The position numbers and the translations under genes are program-made. The notes under the pieces are model-generated. The model saw only the letters and a program-made list of their open reading frames with translations, ran no database searches and was not told where the DNA came from. From Pseudomonadaceae bacterium SI-3 (GTDB lineage: Bacteria > Pseudomonadota > Gammaproteobacteria > Pseudomonadales > Pseudomonadaceae), in the NCBI GenBank assembly GCA_004010935.1, contig CP026511.1:744001-808000 (forward strand): a stretch of DNA of 64,000 bases, read 5' to 3'. Of this stretch, positions 36,939-46,848 are shown piece after piece (positions within the stretch are counted from its first letter, which is position 1; the number at the start of each line of letters is the position of its first letter).

Positions 36939-37973
36939 TTATTCGGGGCGAGGGGTGTTTGACGTGCTGGCTGGCAAAACCGGGTATGCCACGTGAGGCT
37001 GTTCGCCTGTCAGGCTGCGCAGGAAGGCCGCGATGGCACCGACCTCGTCTTCCTTGAGTGTGCGGCCTAGCTGGCTGTCGCCCATGATCGCCACTGCCTG
37101 TTCCAAGTCCCAGACCTCACCACTGTGAAAGTAGGGTGGCGTCAGCGCTACGTTGCGCAGGGGCGCGGCGCGGAACACGTACTCGTCAGTTGCCGTATTG
37201 GTTACCGTGAAGCGGCCCTTGTCCCCAGACGGCAGGATTTCGGCACCAGGCTTTTTGATCACGCCAAACGGGAAGTAGCCCTGGCCGCCCACGTTGACGC
37301 CGCTGTGACAGGCGGTGCAGCCCGTGTCCATGAACAAAGCCAGGCCTTCTTTCTGCTTGGTGTCGAGCGCCGTGTCGTCGCCCTTGAGGTACCGGTCGAA
37401 AGGCGCGTCCGGTGTGATCAGGCTGACTTCAAACGCCTCCAGCGCATAAGCCATATTGTCGAAGCTGACCGGGTCCTTGTCGTTCGGAAAGGCCTGCTTA
37501 AACTCGTTCGCATAGTCCGGGATGCTCTTGAGCGTCGCGACGACCCGCTCTGGGGTGTTGTTCATCTCGACCCCGGCTTGCACCGGGCCCTTGGCCTGGG
37601 CCTGGAGGTCTTCTGCGCGGCCATCCCAGAACTGTGCGGCATTGAATACGGCATTGAGCACGGTGGGTGAGTTGCGTGGGCCTTTCTGCCAGCCGTGACC
37701 GATCGAAGTGGTGACGTTGTCGCCACCGCCGAGACTGAGGTTGTGGCAGGTGTTGCAGCTGATGACGTGGCTGCGCGACAGGCGTGGATCGAACCAGAGC
37801 TTGTGACCCAGTTGCGCCTGATCAGGGCTGACCGCTTTACCGCGAACCTCCGTGACCTTTGCCGGGATCGGCTTGAATATCGCATTGGCGCGTTCGCGCA
37901 ACTCGTCGGCGTTAGCCATGTTTGAGATCAGCATCAGTCCGCTGAGCAGAACGGGTACAGAGCAGCGCATCAC
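36939..37973 (-). CDS. ccpA: Dihaem cytochrome c peroxidase CcpA (CcpR)
   Basis: 344 residues with a signal peptide (about 1-22, cut after MANA). Haem sites: Cys73-x2-Cys76-His77 (SCNTCHNLS, peroxidatic) and Cys219-x2-Cys222-His223 (GCTACHSGV, electron-transfer). The GPVQAGVEMNN and TPPYFHSGEV stretches are typical of bacterial CcpA. In the periplasm it reduces H2O2 with electrons from cytochrome c551 or azurin, mainly under low oxygen. An ANR-type box lies about 63 bp upstream of the start. Downstream, 36903-36921 holds an 8-bp hairpin without a U-run. Confidence 0.95.
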   Translation of the reverse strand: MMRCSVPVLLSGLMLISNMANADELRERANAIFKPIPAKVTEVRGKAVSPDQAQLGHKLWFDPRLSRSHVISCNTCHNLSLGGGDNVTTSIGHGWQKGPRNSPTVLNAVFNAAQFWDGRAEDLQAQAKGPVQAGVEMNNTPERVVATLKSIPDYANEFKQAFPNDKDPVSFDNMAYALEAFEVSLITPDAPFDRYLKGDDTALDTKQKEGLALFMDTGCTACHSGVNVGGQGYFPFGVIKKPGAEILPSGDKGRFTVTNTATDEYVFRAAPLRNVALTPPYFHSGEVWDLEQAVAIMGDSQLGRTLKEDEVGAIAAFLRSLTGEQPHVAYPVLPASTSNTPRPE

Positions 37974-38029
37974 GGAGTCCTTTTTCTATGTTGTCTGCCC
38001 TATGAGGCGCTTCTTGCGCGCCAGGCAAG

Positions 38030-38043
38030 TTGACTTGAATCAA
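38030..38043 (-). promoter_or_regulatory. ANR/DNR (FNR-type) box upstream of ccpA
   Basis: On the minus strand TTGATTCAAGTCAA, one mismatch from TTGAT-N4-ATCAA. Its centre is about 63 bp before the ccpA ATG, suitable for activation at -41.5. The rest of the 422-bp gap 37974-38395 shows a 10-bp direct repeat (AGGCGTCTTT near 38182 and 38260) and no convincing gene. Confidence 0.75.
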
Positions 38044-38395
38044 GGCGGCGGTCGTCATCGCCTGCCCGTCTGTCGCAGGGATGGATGCAGGGCTCTGCGT
38101 TGTCCTCCAGAACTCGGACATTCTCGGCCTGCGCACGCCGATGGCAGGCAACAGATGCGGTCGCTGAGACGGAGATTCGTCAGGCGTCTTTTTGTAAAAC
38201 GCTGAGCCCCACGAAAAAGAAACCCATGGGGAAATAGAAAGTCGGCAACAACGCCAGGTAGGCGTCTTTGTGCTGGGGCCGACGCTGCCGGCAAACCTTC
38301 GAGTCGCATCTTGCTGGACCTTGCAGCCAGCGGGAGGCATCGCCAGAATGGCAGCATCAATCGTGGCCAAAAGGCCACTCCTGCAAGGATTTCCA

Positions 38396-40846
38396 ATGCC
38401 CGAAACTGTCGCTGCCGGCCTGCGCTTGGCGCCTGATGCGCTCACCCGTCCCTTCGAACCCAGCCAGTTCGCCTTCAAGACCACCGATGAGCTGGAACCC
38501 TTTCTTGGCGTGCTCGGGCAGGAGCGGGCTGTCGAGGCGCTGCAGTTCGGCGTGGCGATGCCGCGCCCTGGCTATAACGTTTATGTAATGGGTGAGCCGG
38601 GGACCGGCCGGTTCTCGTTCGTACGTCGCTACCTCAAAGCTGAAGGCAAACGACTGGATACGCCCTCGGACTGGCTCTACGTAAACAACTTTGACGAGCC
38701 ACGCGAGCCGCGCGTGGTAGAGCTGCCGCAGGGCGGAGCGGGCGAGTTCATTGCCGACATTGGTCAGCTGATCGACAACCTGATGGCGACCTTTCCGGCG
38801 GTATTCGAGCATCCAAGCTTTCAGCAGAAGAAGAGTGCGATTGATCGTGCCTTCAACCAGCGCTACGACAAGGCATTGGATATCATCGAAAAGCTGGCGC
38901 TAGAGAAGGAAATCGCGCTCTACCGGGACAGCACCAACATTGCCTTCACGCCGATGAAGGACGGCAAGTCGATGGACGAGGCGGAATTCGCCCAGTTGCC
39001 GGAAGCGGAGCGCGAGCGTTACCACGAAGACATTTCCGCGCTCGAAGTTCACCTTAATGAAGGACTGGCCAGCCTGCCGCAATGGAAGCGCGAATCCAGC
39101 AATCAGCTGCGGCAGCTTAATGACGAAACCATCAGCCAGGCGTTGCAGCCTTTGCTGGCACCACTTTCAGAGAAATACGGGGAAAACGCGGGCATCGAGG
39201 CCTACCTCCAAGCCGTGCAGGTCAACCTGCTGAAAACGGTGGTCGAGCAGCTGGTTGACGAAAACCGTCCCGATGCCCAGACCCGTCAGCTCCTCGAAGA
39301 GCAGTACAGCCCCAGTCTTGTGGTCGGCCATCCGCTCGATGGCGGTGCGCCGGTGGTGTTCGAGCCGCATCCAACCTACGACAACCTGTTCGGTCGTATC
39401 GAATACAGCACCGATCAGGGCGCGCTCTACACCAGCTATCGTCAGCTGCGTCCCGGTGCGCTGCATCGGGCCAATGGCGGCTTTCTGATGCTTGAAGCGG
39501 AAAAGATGCTCAGCGAGCCCTTTGTCTGGGAAGCGCTGAAACGTGCCCTGCAGTCGCGCAAGTTGAAGATGGAGTCGCCGCTGGCTGAGTTGGGGCGACT
39601 GGCCACGGTGACGCTTAATCCGGAAGTCATCCCGCTCAATGTCAAAGTCGTGATCATTGGCTCACGTCAGCTCTATTACACCTTGCAGGACCTGGATCCG
39701 GACTTTCAGGAAATGTTTCGCGTGCTGGTGGATTTCGATGAAGAGATTCCGCTGGCCGAGGACAGTCTCGAGCAGTTCGCACAACTGATGAAAACGCGCA
39801 CTTCCGAAGAGGGTATGGCGCCGTTGACTGCCGCGGCCGTGGCGCGCCTGGCCACTTACAGTGCACGTTTGGCTGAGCACCAGGGGCGGCTGTCGGCAAA
39901 GATTGGTGATCTGTTCCAGCTGGTTAGCGAGGCGGATTTCATCCGTCAACTGGCCAAGGATGAAGTCACCGATGTCGGCCACATCGAGCGCGCGCTGAAA
40001 GCCAAGGCCACTCGAACCGGACGTGTCTCGGCGCGCATCCTCGAAGACATCCTTGCAGGCGTGATCCTGATCGATAGCGAAGGCGCTGCAATCGGCAAGT
40101 GCAACGGTTTGACCGTCCTCGAAGTGGGCGATTCGGCGTTTGGCATGCCAGCGCGGATTTCCGCCACTGTTTATCCGGGTGGCTCGGGGATTGTCGACAT
40201 CGAGCGTGAGGTTAACCTCGGTCAGCCGATTCACTCCAAAGGCGTGATGATCCTGACCGGCTTTCTCGGCAGCCGCTATGCGCAGGAGTTTCCGCTGGAG
40301 ATCTCCGCAAGCATCGCGCTTGAGCAGTCTTATGGGTACGTCGATGGCGACAGTGCTTCGCTGGGAGAATGCTGCGCACTGATTTCGGCCATTTCGCGGA
40401 CGCCGCTCAAGCAGTGCTTCGCGATCACTGGTTCGATCAACCAGTTCGGCGAGGTGCAGGCGGTCGGTGGCGTCAATGAAAAGATCGAAGGTTTTTTCCG
40501 ACTGTGCGAAGCGCGCGGATTGACCGGAGAGCAGGGCGCAATCATTCCCTTTGCCAACGTCACGACGCTGATGCTCGACGAGCGCGTGCTGGAAGCCGTG
40601 CGTCAGGAGCGGTTCCATATCTATGCGGTGCGTCATGTCGATGAGGCGCTTTCGCTGTTGGTAGGGGAACCGGTTGGCGGGGCGGACAAGGACGGACAGT
40701 TCCCCAAGGGCAGCGTCAACGCGCGGGTGGTCGAGCGTTTGCGTGACATCGCCGAGATCGAGCTTGAAGACGATCATCGAAGCGATGCGGCGTCACCCGA
40801 GGAAGTGCTGGCGGCGGCGCAGGCAAAGGGAGCAGAGCAAGGATAA
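38396..40846 (+). CDS. Lon-like ATP-dependent protease (AsrA/PA4576 type)
   Basis: 816 residues from MPETVAAGLRLAPDAL, with AAGGAT 6 nt upstream. An N-terminal AAA module, a long helical insertion (about 120-300), and a C-terminal Lon protease domain with catalytic Ser653 (VDGDSASLGE) and Lys696 (VNEKIEGFF), spaced 43 residues as in E. coli Lon. The Walker A reads GEPGTGR, Arg in place of the usual Lys, and Walker B is not obvious near it, so ATP use may differ from classical Lon. The position next to yqhA matches PA4576; AsrA (PA0779), a heat-shock activator, is a paralogue. Confidence 0.85.
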   Translation: MPETVAAGLRLAPDALTRPFEPSQFAFKTTDELEPFLGVLGQERAVEALQFGVAMPRPGYNVYVMGEPGTGRFSFVRRYLKAEGKRLDTPSDWLYVNNFDEPREPRVVELPQGGAGEFIADIGQLIDNLMATFPAVFEHPSFQQKKSAIDRAFNQRYDKALDIIEKLALEKEIALYRDSTNIAFTPMKDGKSMDEAEFAQLPEAERERYHEDISALEVHLNEGLASLPQWKRESSNQLRQLNDETISQALQPLLAPLSEKYGENAGIEAYLQAVQVNLLKTVVEQLVDENRPDAQTRQLLEEQYSPSLVVGHPLDGGAPVVFEPHPTYDNLFGRIEYSTDQGALYTSYRQLRPGALHRANGGFLMLEAEKMLSEPFVWEALKRALQSRKLKMESPLAELGRLATVTLNPEVIPLNVKVVIIGSRQLYYTLQDLDPDFQEMFRVLVDFDEEIPLAEDSLEQFAQLMKTRTSEEGMAPLTAAAVARLATYSARLAEHQGRLSAKIGDLFQLVSEADFIRQLAKDEVTDVGHIERALKAKATRTGRVSARILEDILAGVILIDSEGAAIGKCNGLTVLEVGDSAFGMPARISATVYPGGSGIVDIEREVNLGQPIHSKGVMILTGFLGSRYAQEFPLEISASIALEQSYGYVDGDSASLGECCALISAISRTPLKQCFAITGSINQFGEVQAVGGVNEKIEGFFRLCEARGLTGEQGAIIPFANVTTLMLDERVLEAVRQERFHIYAVRHVDEALSLLVGEPVGGADKDGQFPKGSVNARVVERLRDIAEIELEDDHRSDAASPEEVLAAAQAKGAEQG

Positions 40847-40926
40847 TCGGACGAACGATCCGAGCAACAACTGGACGGAACGATACGGCGTGCGGCGGGT
40901 CTGCAATGGAAGAGAGTTTCCACTCT

Positions 40927-40947
40927 CTATCCACAAAGTTATCCACA
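40927..40947 (+). promoter_or_regulatory. Two tandem DnaA boxes
   Basis: CTATCCACA (40927-40935) and consensus TTATCCACA (40939-40947) in the same orientation, 12 nt apart start to start, in the 175-bp gap after the Lon-like gene. A further consensus box lies at 41424-41432 beyond the next gene. Confidence 0.6.
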
Positions 40948-41021
40948 GCTTGTGTGGGTAACGGACTTGCGGGCCTTTCCTCCTGAATGAGGGCGCGCAA
41001 CCGAGCGCGAGGATCGCCGTC

Positions 41022-41357
41022 ATGTCTCAAACACTCTGCTTGAACCGCCAGTGCCTGGGTTTGGTTACCCGTATCGAATGCATCATTCGCCCGCTGTCTG
41101 GCGGCAATGGCTTGTGGACTTTGCTTTGCGCGGCTGGAATCGACGCAGGGCAGCCTACCGCTATCAAGGCCCAAGGCCCGTTCCACGGGCCACGAGAGGC
41201 CGAGTCGGTGCTGAAGGCGATTGCCGAAAACCTCTATGGACAAGGTTATACAGAGTCGGAGTCGCCATCGATCTGGCAACTGCATATGCAGGCTGAGCTG
41301 CGCAAGGTCAACGCAAACCAGGCGCGCTATCTCAGCGGCTGGGGCGCTAAGTCCTGA
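41022..41357 (+). CDS. Conserved Pseudomonas protein of unknown function (PA4575-like)
   Basis: 111 residues, soluble, no signal peptide and no domain I recognise. Sequence features: a Cys-rich first 40 residues (CLNRQC, RIECII, LLCAAGID), GPFHGPREAESVLKAIAENLYGQGY in the middle and a basic C-terminal part. GAGG lies 9 nt before the ATG. Position between a Lon-like protease and yqhA matches PA4575. DnaA boxes flank it on both sides. Confidence 0.7.
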   Translation: MSQTLCLNRQCLGLVTRIECIIRPLSGGNGLWTLLCAAGIDAGQPTAIKAQGPFHGPREAESVLKAIAENLYGQGYTESESPSIWQLHMQAELRKVNANQARYLSGWGAKS

Positions 41358-41423
41358 CCGTCCGATTCAAGTAAGGCTGTCTGGCCCCTCGTTTTGGGGC
41401 CGGCAATTACCCTCTGCTAATTC

Positions 41424-41432
41424 TTATCCACA
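41424..41432 (+). promoter_or_regulatory. DnaA box
   Basis: Consensus TTATCCACA, upstream of yqhA and same orientation as the two boxes at 40927-40947, about 480 bp away. Confidence 0.55.
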
Positions 41433-41522
41433 AAGGAAACATGTCGCCATAGCGTCTTCTTGAAGACCCGACCGCGCTGCGTATACTCGCTTGCCGAAAC
41501 CCGCCACACCCAGTGAGAACAG

Positions 41523-42011
41523 ATGGAACGCTTGATCGAAAACACCATGTACGCCGCCCGTTGGTTGTTGGCGCCTATTTATTTTGGCCTGGCCTTTGCC
41601 CTGCTGGCCCTGGCGATCAAGTTCTTTCAGGAAATTTGGCACATCCTTCCTGCCGTGCTTTCGCTGAGTGAAGGCGATCTGATCCTCAAGCTGCTGTCGC
41701 TGATCGATATGGCCCTGGTTGGCGGTTTGCTGGTGATGGTAATGCTGTCTGGTTACGAGAATTTCGTCTCGCAACTGGACGTGGAGGAGGGCAAGGAGAA
41801 GCTCGACTGGCTCGGGAAGATGGACTCCGGTTCGTTGAAAATGAAGGTCGCTGCCTCGATTGTGGCGATCTCGTCGATTCATCTGTTGCGCATGTTCATG
41901 GATGCGCAGCAGCTCGAGAGCGAGCAGTTGATGTGGTACGTGATCATCCACCTGACGTTCGTCTTTTCAGCCTTCGCCATGGGCTATTTGGATAAGCTCA
42001 CCAAGCACTGA
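41523..42011 (+). CDS. yqhA: UPF0114 / TIGR00645 inner-membrane protein YqhA
   Basis: 162 residues, three or four hydrophobic spans. [39 protein letters not shown] and [20 protein letters not shown] are family signatures. Length is normal. Function unknown; it is the orthologue of PA4574 by sequence type and position. Confidence 0.9.
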   Translation: MERLIENTMYAARWLLAPIYFGLAFALLALAIKFFQEIWHILPAVLSLSEGDLILKLLSLIDMALVGGLLVMVMLSGYENFVSQLDVEEGKEKLDWLGKMDSGSLKMKVAASIVAISSIHLLRMFMDAQQLESEQLMWYVIIHLTFVFSAFAMGYLDKLTKH

Positions 42012-42123
42012 GGTGACTACGGTTCGTAGCGTGCGGCGGCAGGCAGGGAAATGTGGTTAGTGGTTGTGATTGGTTCTCCTGATGTTGTACAAGAGGTTCG
42101 TTTCTGTACACGGAGAAGGTCGC

Positions 42124-42429
42124 ATGAATCTGCAGGCATTGCTGGAAGGCGCACAAGCACACCATGTCGACGCGCTGGATCTGGTGTCACTCGAGGGTGG
42201 CTTCTATCTATTGAATGTCCACGTCCAAGGCAAATCGCATGTGTTGCGCGACGAAGAGAGCAACGTGATCCATCTGCGATCCGTGGAGCATGCACGTGAT
42301 CTCCTCAGCGAGATGCCAGTAATCCCCTTCTTTCTGGTTCACAGCTCGGCATACGATGAAATGTGCGGCTTGGCCGAGGGCGTTCGCGAACCGTTGCGCG
42401 TGCCGATCAGCCTGCGTTCCGCCTGGTAG
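42124..42429 (+). CDS. DUF6482-family small protein
   Basis: 101 residues from MNLQALLEGAQ, with GGAGAAGG upstream. Soluble, no cysteine cluster except Cys near residue 80. The LLNVHVQGKSHVLRDEESNVIHLRS core and the C-terminal VPISLRSAW are typical of a small protein family seen in Pseudomonas. Function unknown. The longer frame from 42070 is rejected because the ribosome binding site lies inside it. Confidence 0.75.
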   Translation: MNLQALLEGAQAHHVDALDLVSLEGGFYLLNVHVQGKSHVLRDEESNVIHLRSVEHARDLLSEMPVIPFFLVHSSAYDEMCGLAEGVREPLRVPISLRSAW

Positions 42430-42532
42430 GCCCCGTTTTGTGCCGCCTATGTGCCGTTCGAAAAACAGTCTTGGGTGGCGCTGCTGGTCGCTGTGCTAGG
42501 CTGTGCGGCCTTTTTTCCAGTGGAGCCGATGC

Positions 42533-43150
42533 ATGACTGAACTGAACCTATCAACCGACGAAACGCGCGTGAGCTACGGTATCGGCCGTCAACTGGGTGA
42601 TCAGCTGCGTGAGAACCCGCCGCCTGGGATCAGCCTGGATGCTGTGATCGCCGGTATTCGCGATGCCTTTGCCGGAGCAGCCAGCCAGGTCAGTCCGGAA
42701 GATCTGAATGCCAGCTTCGCCGTCATTCGTGAACGTATGCAAGCCGAGGCACAGCAAAAGGCAGAAGCTGCTGCAGGCGAAGGCAAGGCCTTCCTGGCTA
42801 AAAACGCCCAGCGTGAAGGGGTTTCGACCCTGCCATCGGGTCTGCAGTACGAAGTGCTGACAGCGGGAGAGGGCGCCAAGCCCAGCGCTGAGGACCAGGT
42901 GCGTACGCATTATCACGGCACGCTGATCGACGGCACTGTATTCGACAGCTCCTACCAGCGCGGCCAGCCGGCCGAGTTTCCGGTGGGTGGCGTGATCGCT
43001 GGCTGGACCGAAGCGTTGCAGCTTATGGGCGTGGGCAGCAAATGGCGGCTTTACGTGCCGAGCGAGCTGGCTTACGGCGCGCAGGGTGTTGGCAGTATTC
43101 CTCCGCACAGCGTACTGGTGTTCGACGTCGAGCTGCTGGCTGTTCTGTAA
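42533..43150 (+). CDS. fklB: FKBP-type peptidyl-prolyl isomerase FklB
   Basis: 205 residues from MTELNLSTDETRVSYGIGRQLGDQL. The N-terminal helical dimerisation domain (about 1-90) precedes an FKBP domain with VRTHYHGTLIDGTVFDSSYQRG, FPVGGVIAGW and IPPHSVLVFDVELL. No signal peptide, so cytoplasmic. It speeds proline isomerisation and acts as chaperone. Corresponds to PA4572. It converges on the following small gene with 10 nt between. Confidence 0.93.
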   Translation: MTELNLSTDETRVSYGIGRQLGDQLRENPPPGISLDAVIAGIRDAFAGAASQVSPEDLNASFAVIRERMQAEAQQKAEAAAGEGKAFLAKNAQREGVSTLPSGLQYEVLTAGEGAKPSAEDQVRTHYHGTLIDGTVFDSSYQRGQPAEFPVGGVIAGWTEALQLMGVGSKWRLYVPSELAYGAQGVGSIPPHSVLVFDVELLAVL

Positions 43151-43160
43151 AACGCTGCGG

Positions 43161-43388
43161 CTACGGGCGCAACGCCCTGGCATAGGAGAACAGGAACAGG
43201 TTTCGCACCTGTTCCTTGAGCACGCAAGGTTCGCTGGTGCTCAACTCCTGCAGATCCAGATCGCCCTGGTCGCGAAGCTCGTCCAGGGCGTCTCCCTCTA
43301 AGGTAACGCACACCGCACCGGTGCTACGGTCGAGTATCCGCAGGTAAGGTTGCGGGCGGTCCAGCCAGGCATCAATCAAATAAGTCAT
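43161..43388 (-). CDS. Small iron-regulated protein (PA4570-like), unknown function
   Basis: 75 residues from MTYLIDAWLDRPQPYLRILD; acidic, soluble, no known domain. GGAGG stands 5 nt before the ATG. The TTG at 43400 that would lengthen it is part of this ribosome binding site. A Fur box lies 21 nt upstream. The gene is placed between fklB and ispB as PA4570 is, whose transcript rises strongly in iron starvation. Confidence 0.78.
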   Translation of the reverse strand: MTYLIDAWLDRPQPYLRILDRSTGAVCVTLEGDALDELRDQGDLDLQELSTSEPCVLKEQVRNLFLFSYARALRP

Positions 43389-43408
43389 GGGCACCTCCAA
43401 TTAATCTC

Positions 43409-43427
43409 GTTAATGAGAATAATTGTT
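43409..43427 (-). promoter_or_regulatory. Fur box upstream of the PA4570-like gene
   Basis: Minus-strand AACAATTATTCTCATTAAC matches the 19-bp Fur consensus GATAATGATAATCATTATC at 13 positions, with the right half CTCATTA near perfect. It lies 21-39 nt before the start codon, as expected for repression by iron-loaded Fur. Confidence 0.65.
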
Positions 43428-43541
43428 ATTTACAAAGATGCAAGCGTAAAGATACCGATGCGACTGGTGGCGATCAGGAGGCAGGTGCGGCGATGGCGTG
43501 AATTCAAGGGTGCCCAATCGCACCCTTACTAAGCGGCGGGC

Positions 43542-44510
43542 TCAGTGAGTGCGAGCGACAGCGAAACGGCTTAACTCGACCAGGGCGTCGCGATACCTGT
43601 TGGCGGGGATCAGCTCAAGGCAGGCTATGGCGCGATCGGCATAGTCGCGCGCCAGGTGGGCCGTGTAATCCAGTGCGCCGGCTGCTTCTACAGCGCGGCG
43701 GATACTCTCAAGATCCTCGATGCCGCCTTTCTGAATGGCCTGACGCACCAATGCGGCCTGTTCTGCTGTGCCTTCGCGCATCGTGTAGATCAGCGGCAGC
43801 GTCGGCTTGCCTTCGGCGAGATCATCACCGACATTCTTGCCCAGCGCTTCGGCATCGCCCTGATAGTCGAGCAGATCATCGACCAGTTGGAACGCAATGC
43901 CGAGGTAGTCGCCGAAGGTGCGCAGCGCCTCGCGTTGCGCCTCGTTAGCACCCGCCAGAGTGGCTGCGCTATGCGTGGAGGCCTCGAAAAGCATCGCGGT
44001 CTTGCCGCGGATGACTTCCATGTAGATCTCTTCTGTGGTGCTGGCGTCGCGCACTTTGGACAGTTGCAGTACTTCGCCTTCGGCGATGACGCGAGTGGCC
44101 TGCGAGATGATTCGCATGACTTCCATCGAGCCAAGTTCGACCATCATTTCGAAAGAACGCGCGTAGAGGAAGTCACCGACCAGCACGCTGGGCGCATTAC
44201 CCCACAAGGCGTTGGCGGTTGAGCGGCCGCGGCGCATGCCGGACATATCAACGACGTCATCGTGAAGCAGTGTCGAGGTATGCAGGAATTCAATGATCGC
44301 TGCCAGCAGGCGCAGCTGCTCACCCTTTAGTCCCAGCGCATTACCGCTGAGCAGGACGAGCAGAGGGCGCAGGCGTTTGCCGCCGGCCGAGGTAATGTAG
44401 TCCCCGATCTTTTCCACCAGCGGTACGCGGGACGTCAACTGGTTGCGGATAATGCCGTCAACAGCGGCGAAATCTTCAGCCACTACTTGGTAAAAGGCCT
44501 GGGGTTGCAT
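43542..44510 (-). CDS. ispB: Octaprenyl/polyprenyl diphosphate synthase IspB
   Basis: 322 residues from [14 protein letters not shown]. Two Asp-rich motifs, [15 protein letters not shown] (DDxxD type) and [11 protein letters not shown], mark a trans-prenyl synthase that makes the ubiquinone side chain from farnesyl and isopentenyl diphosphates. Divergent from rplU, as in most gammaproteobacteria. Confidence 0.95.
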   Translation of the reverse strand: MQPQAFYQVVAEDFAAVDGIIRNQLTSRVPLVEKIGDYITSAGGKRLRPLLVLLSGNALGLKGEQLRLLAAIIEFLHTSTLLHDDVVDMSGMRRGRSTANALWGNAPSVLVGDFLYARSFEMMVELGSMEVMRIISQATRVIAEGEVLQLSKVRDASTTEEIYMEVIRGKTAMLFEASTHSAATLAGANEAQREALRTFGDYLGIAFQLVDDLLDYQGDAEALGKNVGDDLAEGKPTLPLIYTMREGTAEQAALVRQAIQKGGIEDLESIRRAVEAAGALDYTAHLARDYADRAIACLELIPANRYRDALVELSRFAVARTH

Positions 44511-44589
44511 CGGGGACGAGTACTCCTCGGAGATTGCGCGGCATGCTATGGGGCGGGTCATGCAGTGTCAAGGCAAGGCCCGGCGGCTA

Positions 44590-44618
44590 TTGCGCAGGGT
44601 CAGGTGGATGCGTACAAT
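44590..44618 (+). promoter_or_regulatory. Sigma-70 promoter of rplU-rpmA
   Basis: -35 TTGCGC (44590-44595), 17-bp spacer, -10 TACAAT (44613-44618), 141 bp before the rplU start. The long leader may carry regulation but I see no defined structure. Confidence 0.6.
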
Positions 44619-44758
44619 CGCGGACCCTGAACTTTCCCCCTGGGCATTTCCCTGCCTTACGCAATTGCAAGGGCGTCCTTTCCGGCCCCGAGCAGCCATG
44701 CCAGCCTCTAACTATTTCACTTAAGCGCTGGGTGAGCAGGATCAACGGAGATACACAG

Positions 44759-45070
44759 ATGTACGCAGTTATCGTTACCGGCGGCAAGCAATACAAGGTC
44801 GCCGAAGGCGAATACCTCAAGATTGAAAAACTCGAAGTTGCCACTGGCGAAGCCGTCACTTTTGACCGCGTTCTGCTGATCGGCAACGGCGACGATGTAA
44901 AGATCGGCGCTCCGGTGGTCGATGGTGCCAAGGTCACTGCTGAAGTGATCGCTCAGGGCCGTCATGACAAGGTCACCATCATCAAATTCCGCCGTCGTAA
45001 GCACCACATGAAGCGTCAGGGCCACCGTCAGTGGTTCACTGAGGTCAAAATCACCGGCATTCAGGGCTAA
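44759..45070 (+). CDS. rplU: 50S ribosomal protein L21
   Basis: 103 residues, standard length. [25 protein letters not shown] and [23 protein letters not shown] are the L21 termini. First gene of rplU-rpmA-obg. CGGAG lies 9 nt before the ATG. It binds 23S rRNA near L20. Confidence 0.97.
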   Translation: MYAVIVTGGKQYKVAEGEYLKIEKLEVATGEAVTFDRVLLIGNGDDVKIGAPVVDGAKVTAEVIAQGRHDKVTIIKFRRRKHHMKRQGHRQWFTEVKITGIQG

Positions 45071-45105
45071 TCGGGCCTGAATCCCCTTATAGGAGTATTG
45101 AACTC

Positions 45106-45363
45106 ATGGCACACAAAAAAGCTGGCGGTTCTACCCGCAACGGTCGCGACTCAGAAGCCAAACGTCTTGGCGTGAAGATGTACGGCGGCCAGGTCATCAA
45201 GGCCGGTAACATCATCGTGCGTCAGCGCGGCACTCAATTCCATGCCGGTTACGGTGTTGGCATGGGCAAGGATCACACCTTGTTCGCCAAGGTGGAAGGC
45301 GTGATCAAATTCGAAGTGAAGGGTCAGTTTGGCCGTCGCTACGTGAGCGTCGTCGCAGCCTAA
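45106..45363 (+). CDS. rpmA: 50S ribosomal protein L27
   Basis: 85 residues. [24 protein letters not shown] is the family N-terminus that reaches the peptidyl transferase centre. It is 35 nt after rplU and followed by a terminator 19 nt on. Confidence 0.97.
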   Translation: MAHKKAGGSTRNGRDSEAKRLGVKMYGGQVIKAGNIIVRQRGTQFHAGYGVGMGKDHTLFAKVEGVIKFEVKGQFGRRYVSVVAA

Positions 45364-45381
45364 TCGCGGCGTTGCTGGAAA

Positions 45382-45409
45382 AGCCCTGTCATGCGACGGG
45401 GCTTTTTTG
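45382..45409 (+). terminator. Rho-independent terminator after rpmA
   Basis: Stem AGCCCTGTC/GACGGGGCT (45382-45390 with 45395-45403, one G-U pair), 4-nt loop, then a run of six T. Confidence 0.9.
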
Positions 45410-45426
45410 TTTCTGTATCCTCTGTA

Positions 45427-45480
45427 GGGCTCTTGCAAAACACTGCTGTGCTCTCACTATCGCTGGGTTTTGCAAGACCC
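45427..45480. repeat. 54-bp inverted repeat between rpmA and obg
   Basis: TCTTGCAAAAC (45431-45441) and GTTTTGCAAGA (45467-45477) are perfect inverses, flanked by GGG and CCC, around 25 nt. It follows the rpmA terminator and precedes obg by 46 bp. It is not a terminator itself because no U-run follows. It looks like a short mobile palindrome or a regulatory dyad of obg. Confidence 0.55.
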
Positions 45481-45499
45481 TTATGTTCCTGTTTTCTAG

Positions 45500-46744
<1,245 letters not shown>

Positions 46745-46848
46745 CGCATGCCCGCATCGTCGCGGGCGTCGCTAGCAAATGGTTGCGGGCTGGCTTAACT
46801 GCCGCTTGCTGAGTGGTTTGGCCGGGTACCGATTGGAAGGCAGGATCG

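Noticed and set aside
38180..38269. Hydrophobic 29-codon stretch on the minus strand between the Lon-like gene and ccpA (contains LPTFYFPMGFFFVGLSVL)
   Set aside because: It looks like a membrane helix, but there is no usable start codon before the hydrophobic part and no ribosome binding site; an in-frame ATG leaves only 15 codons. It may be a gene remnant.
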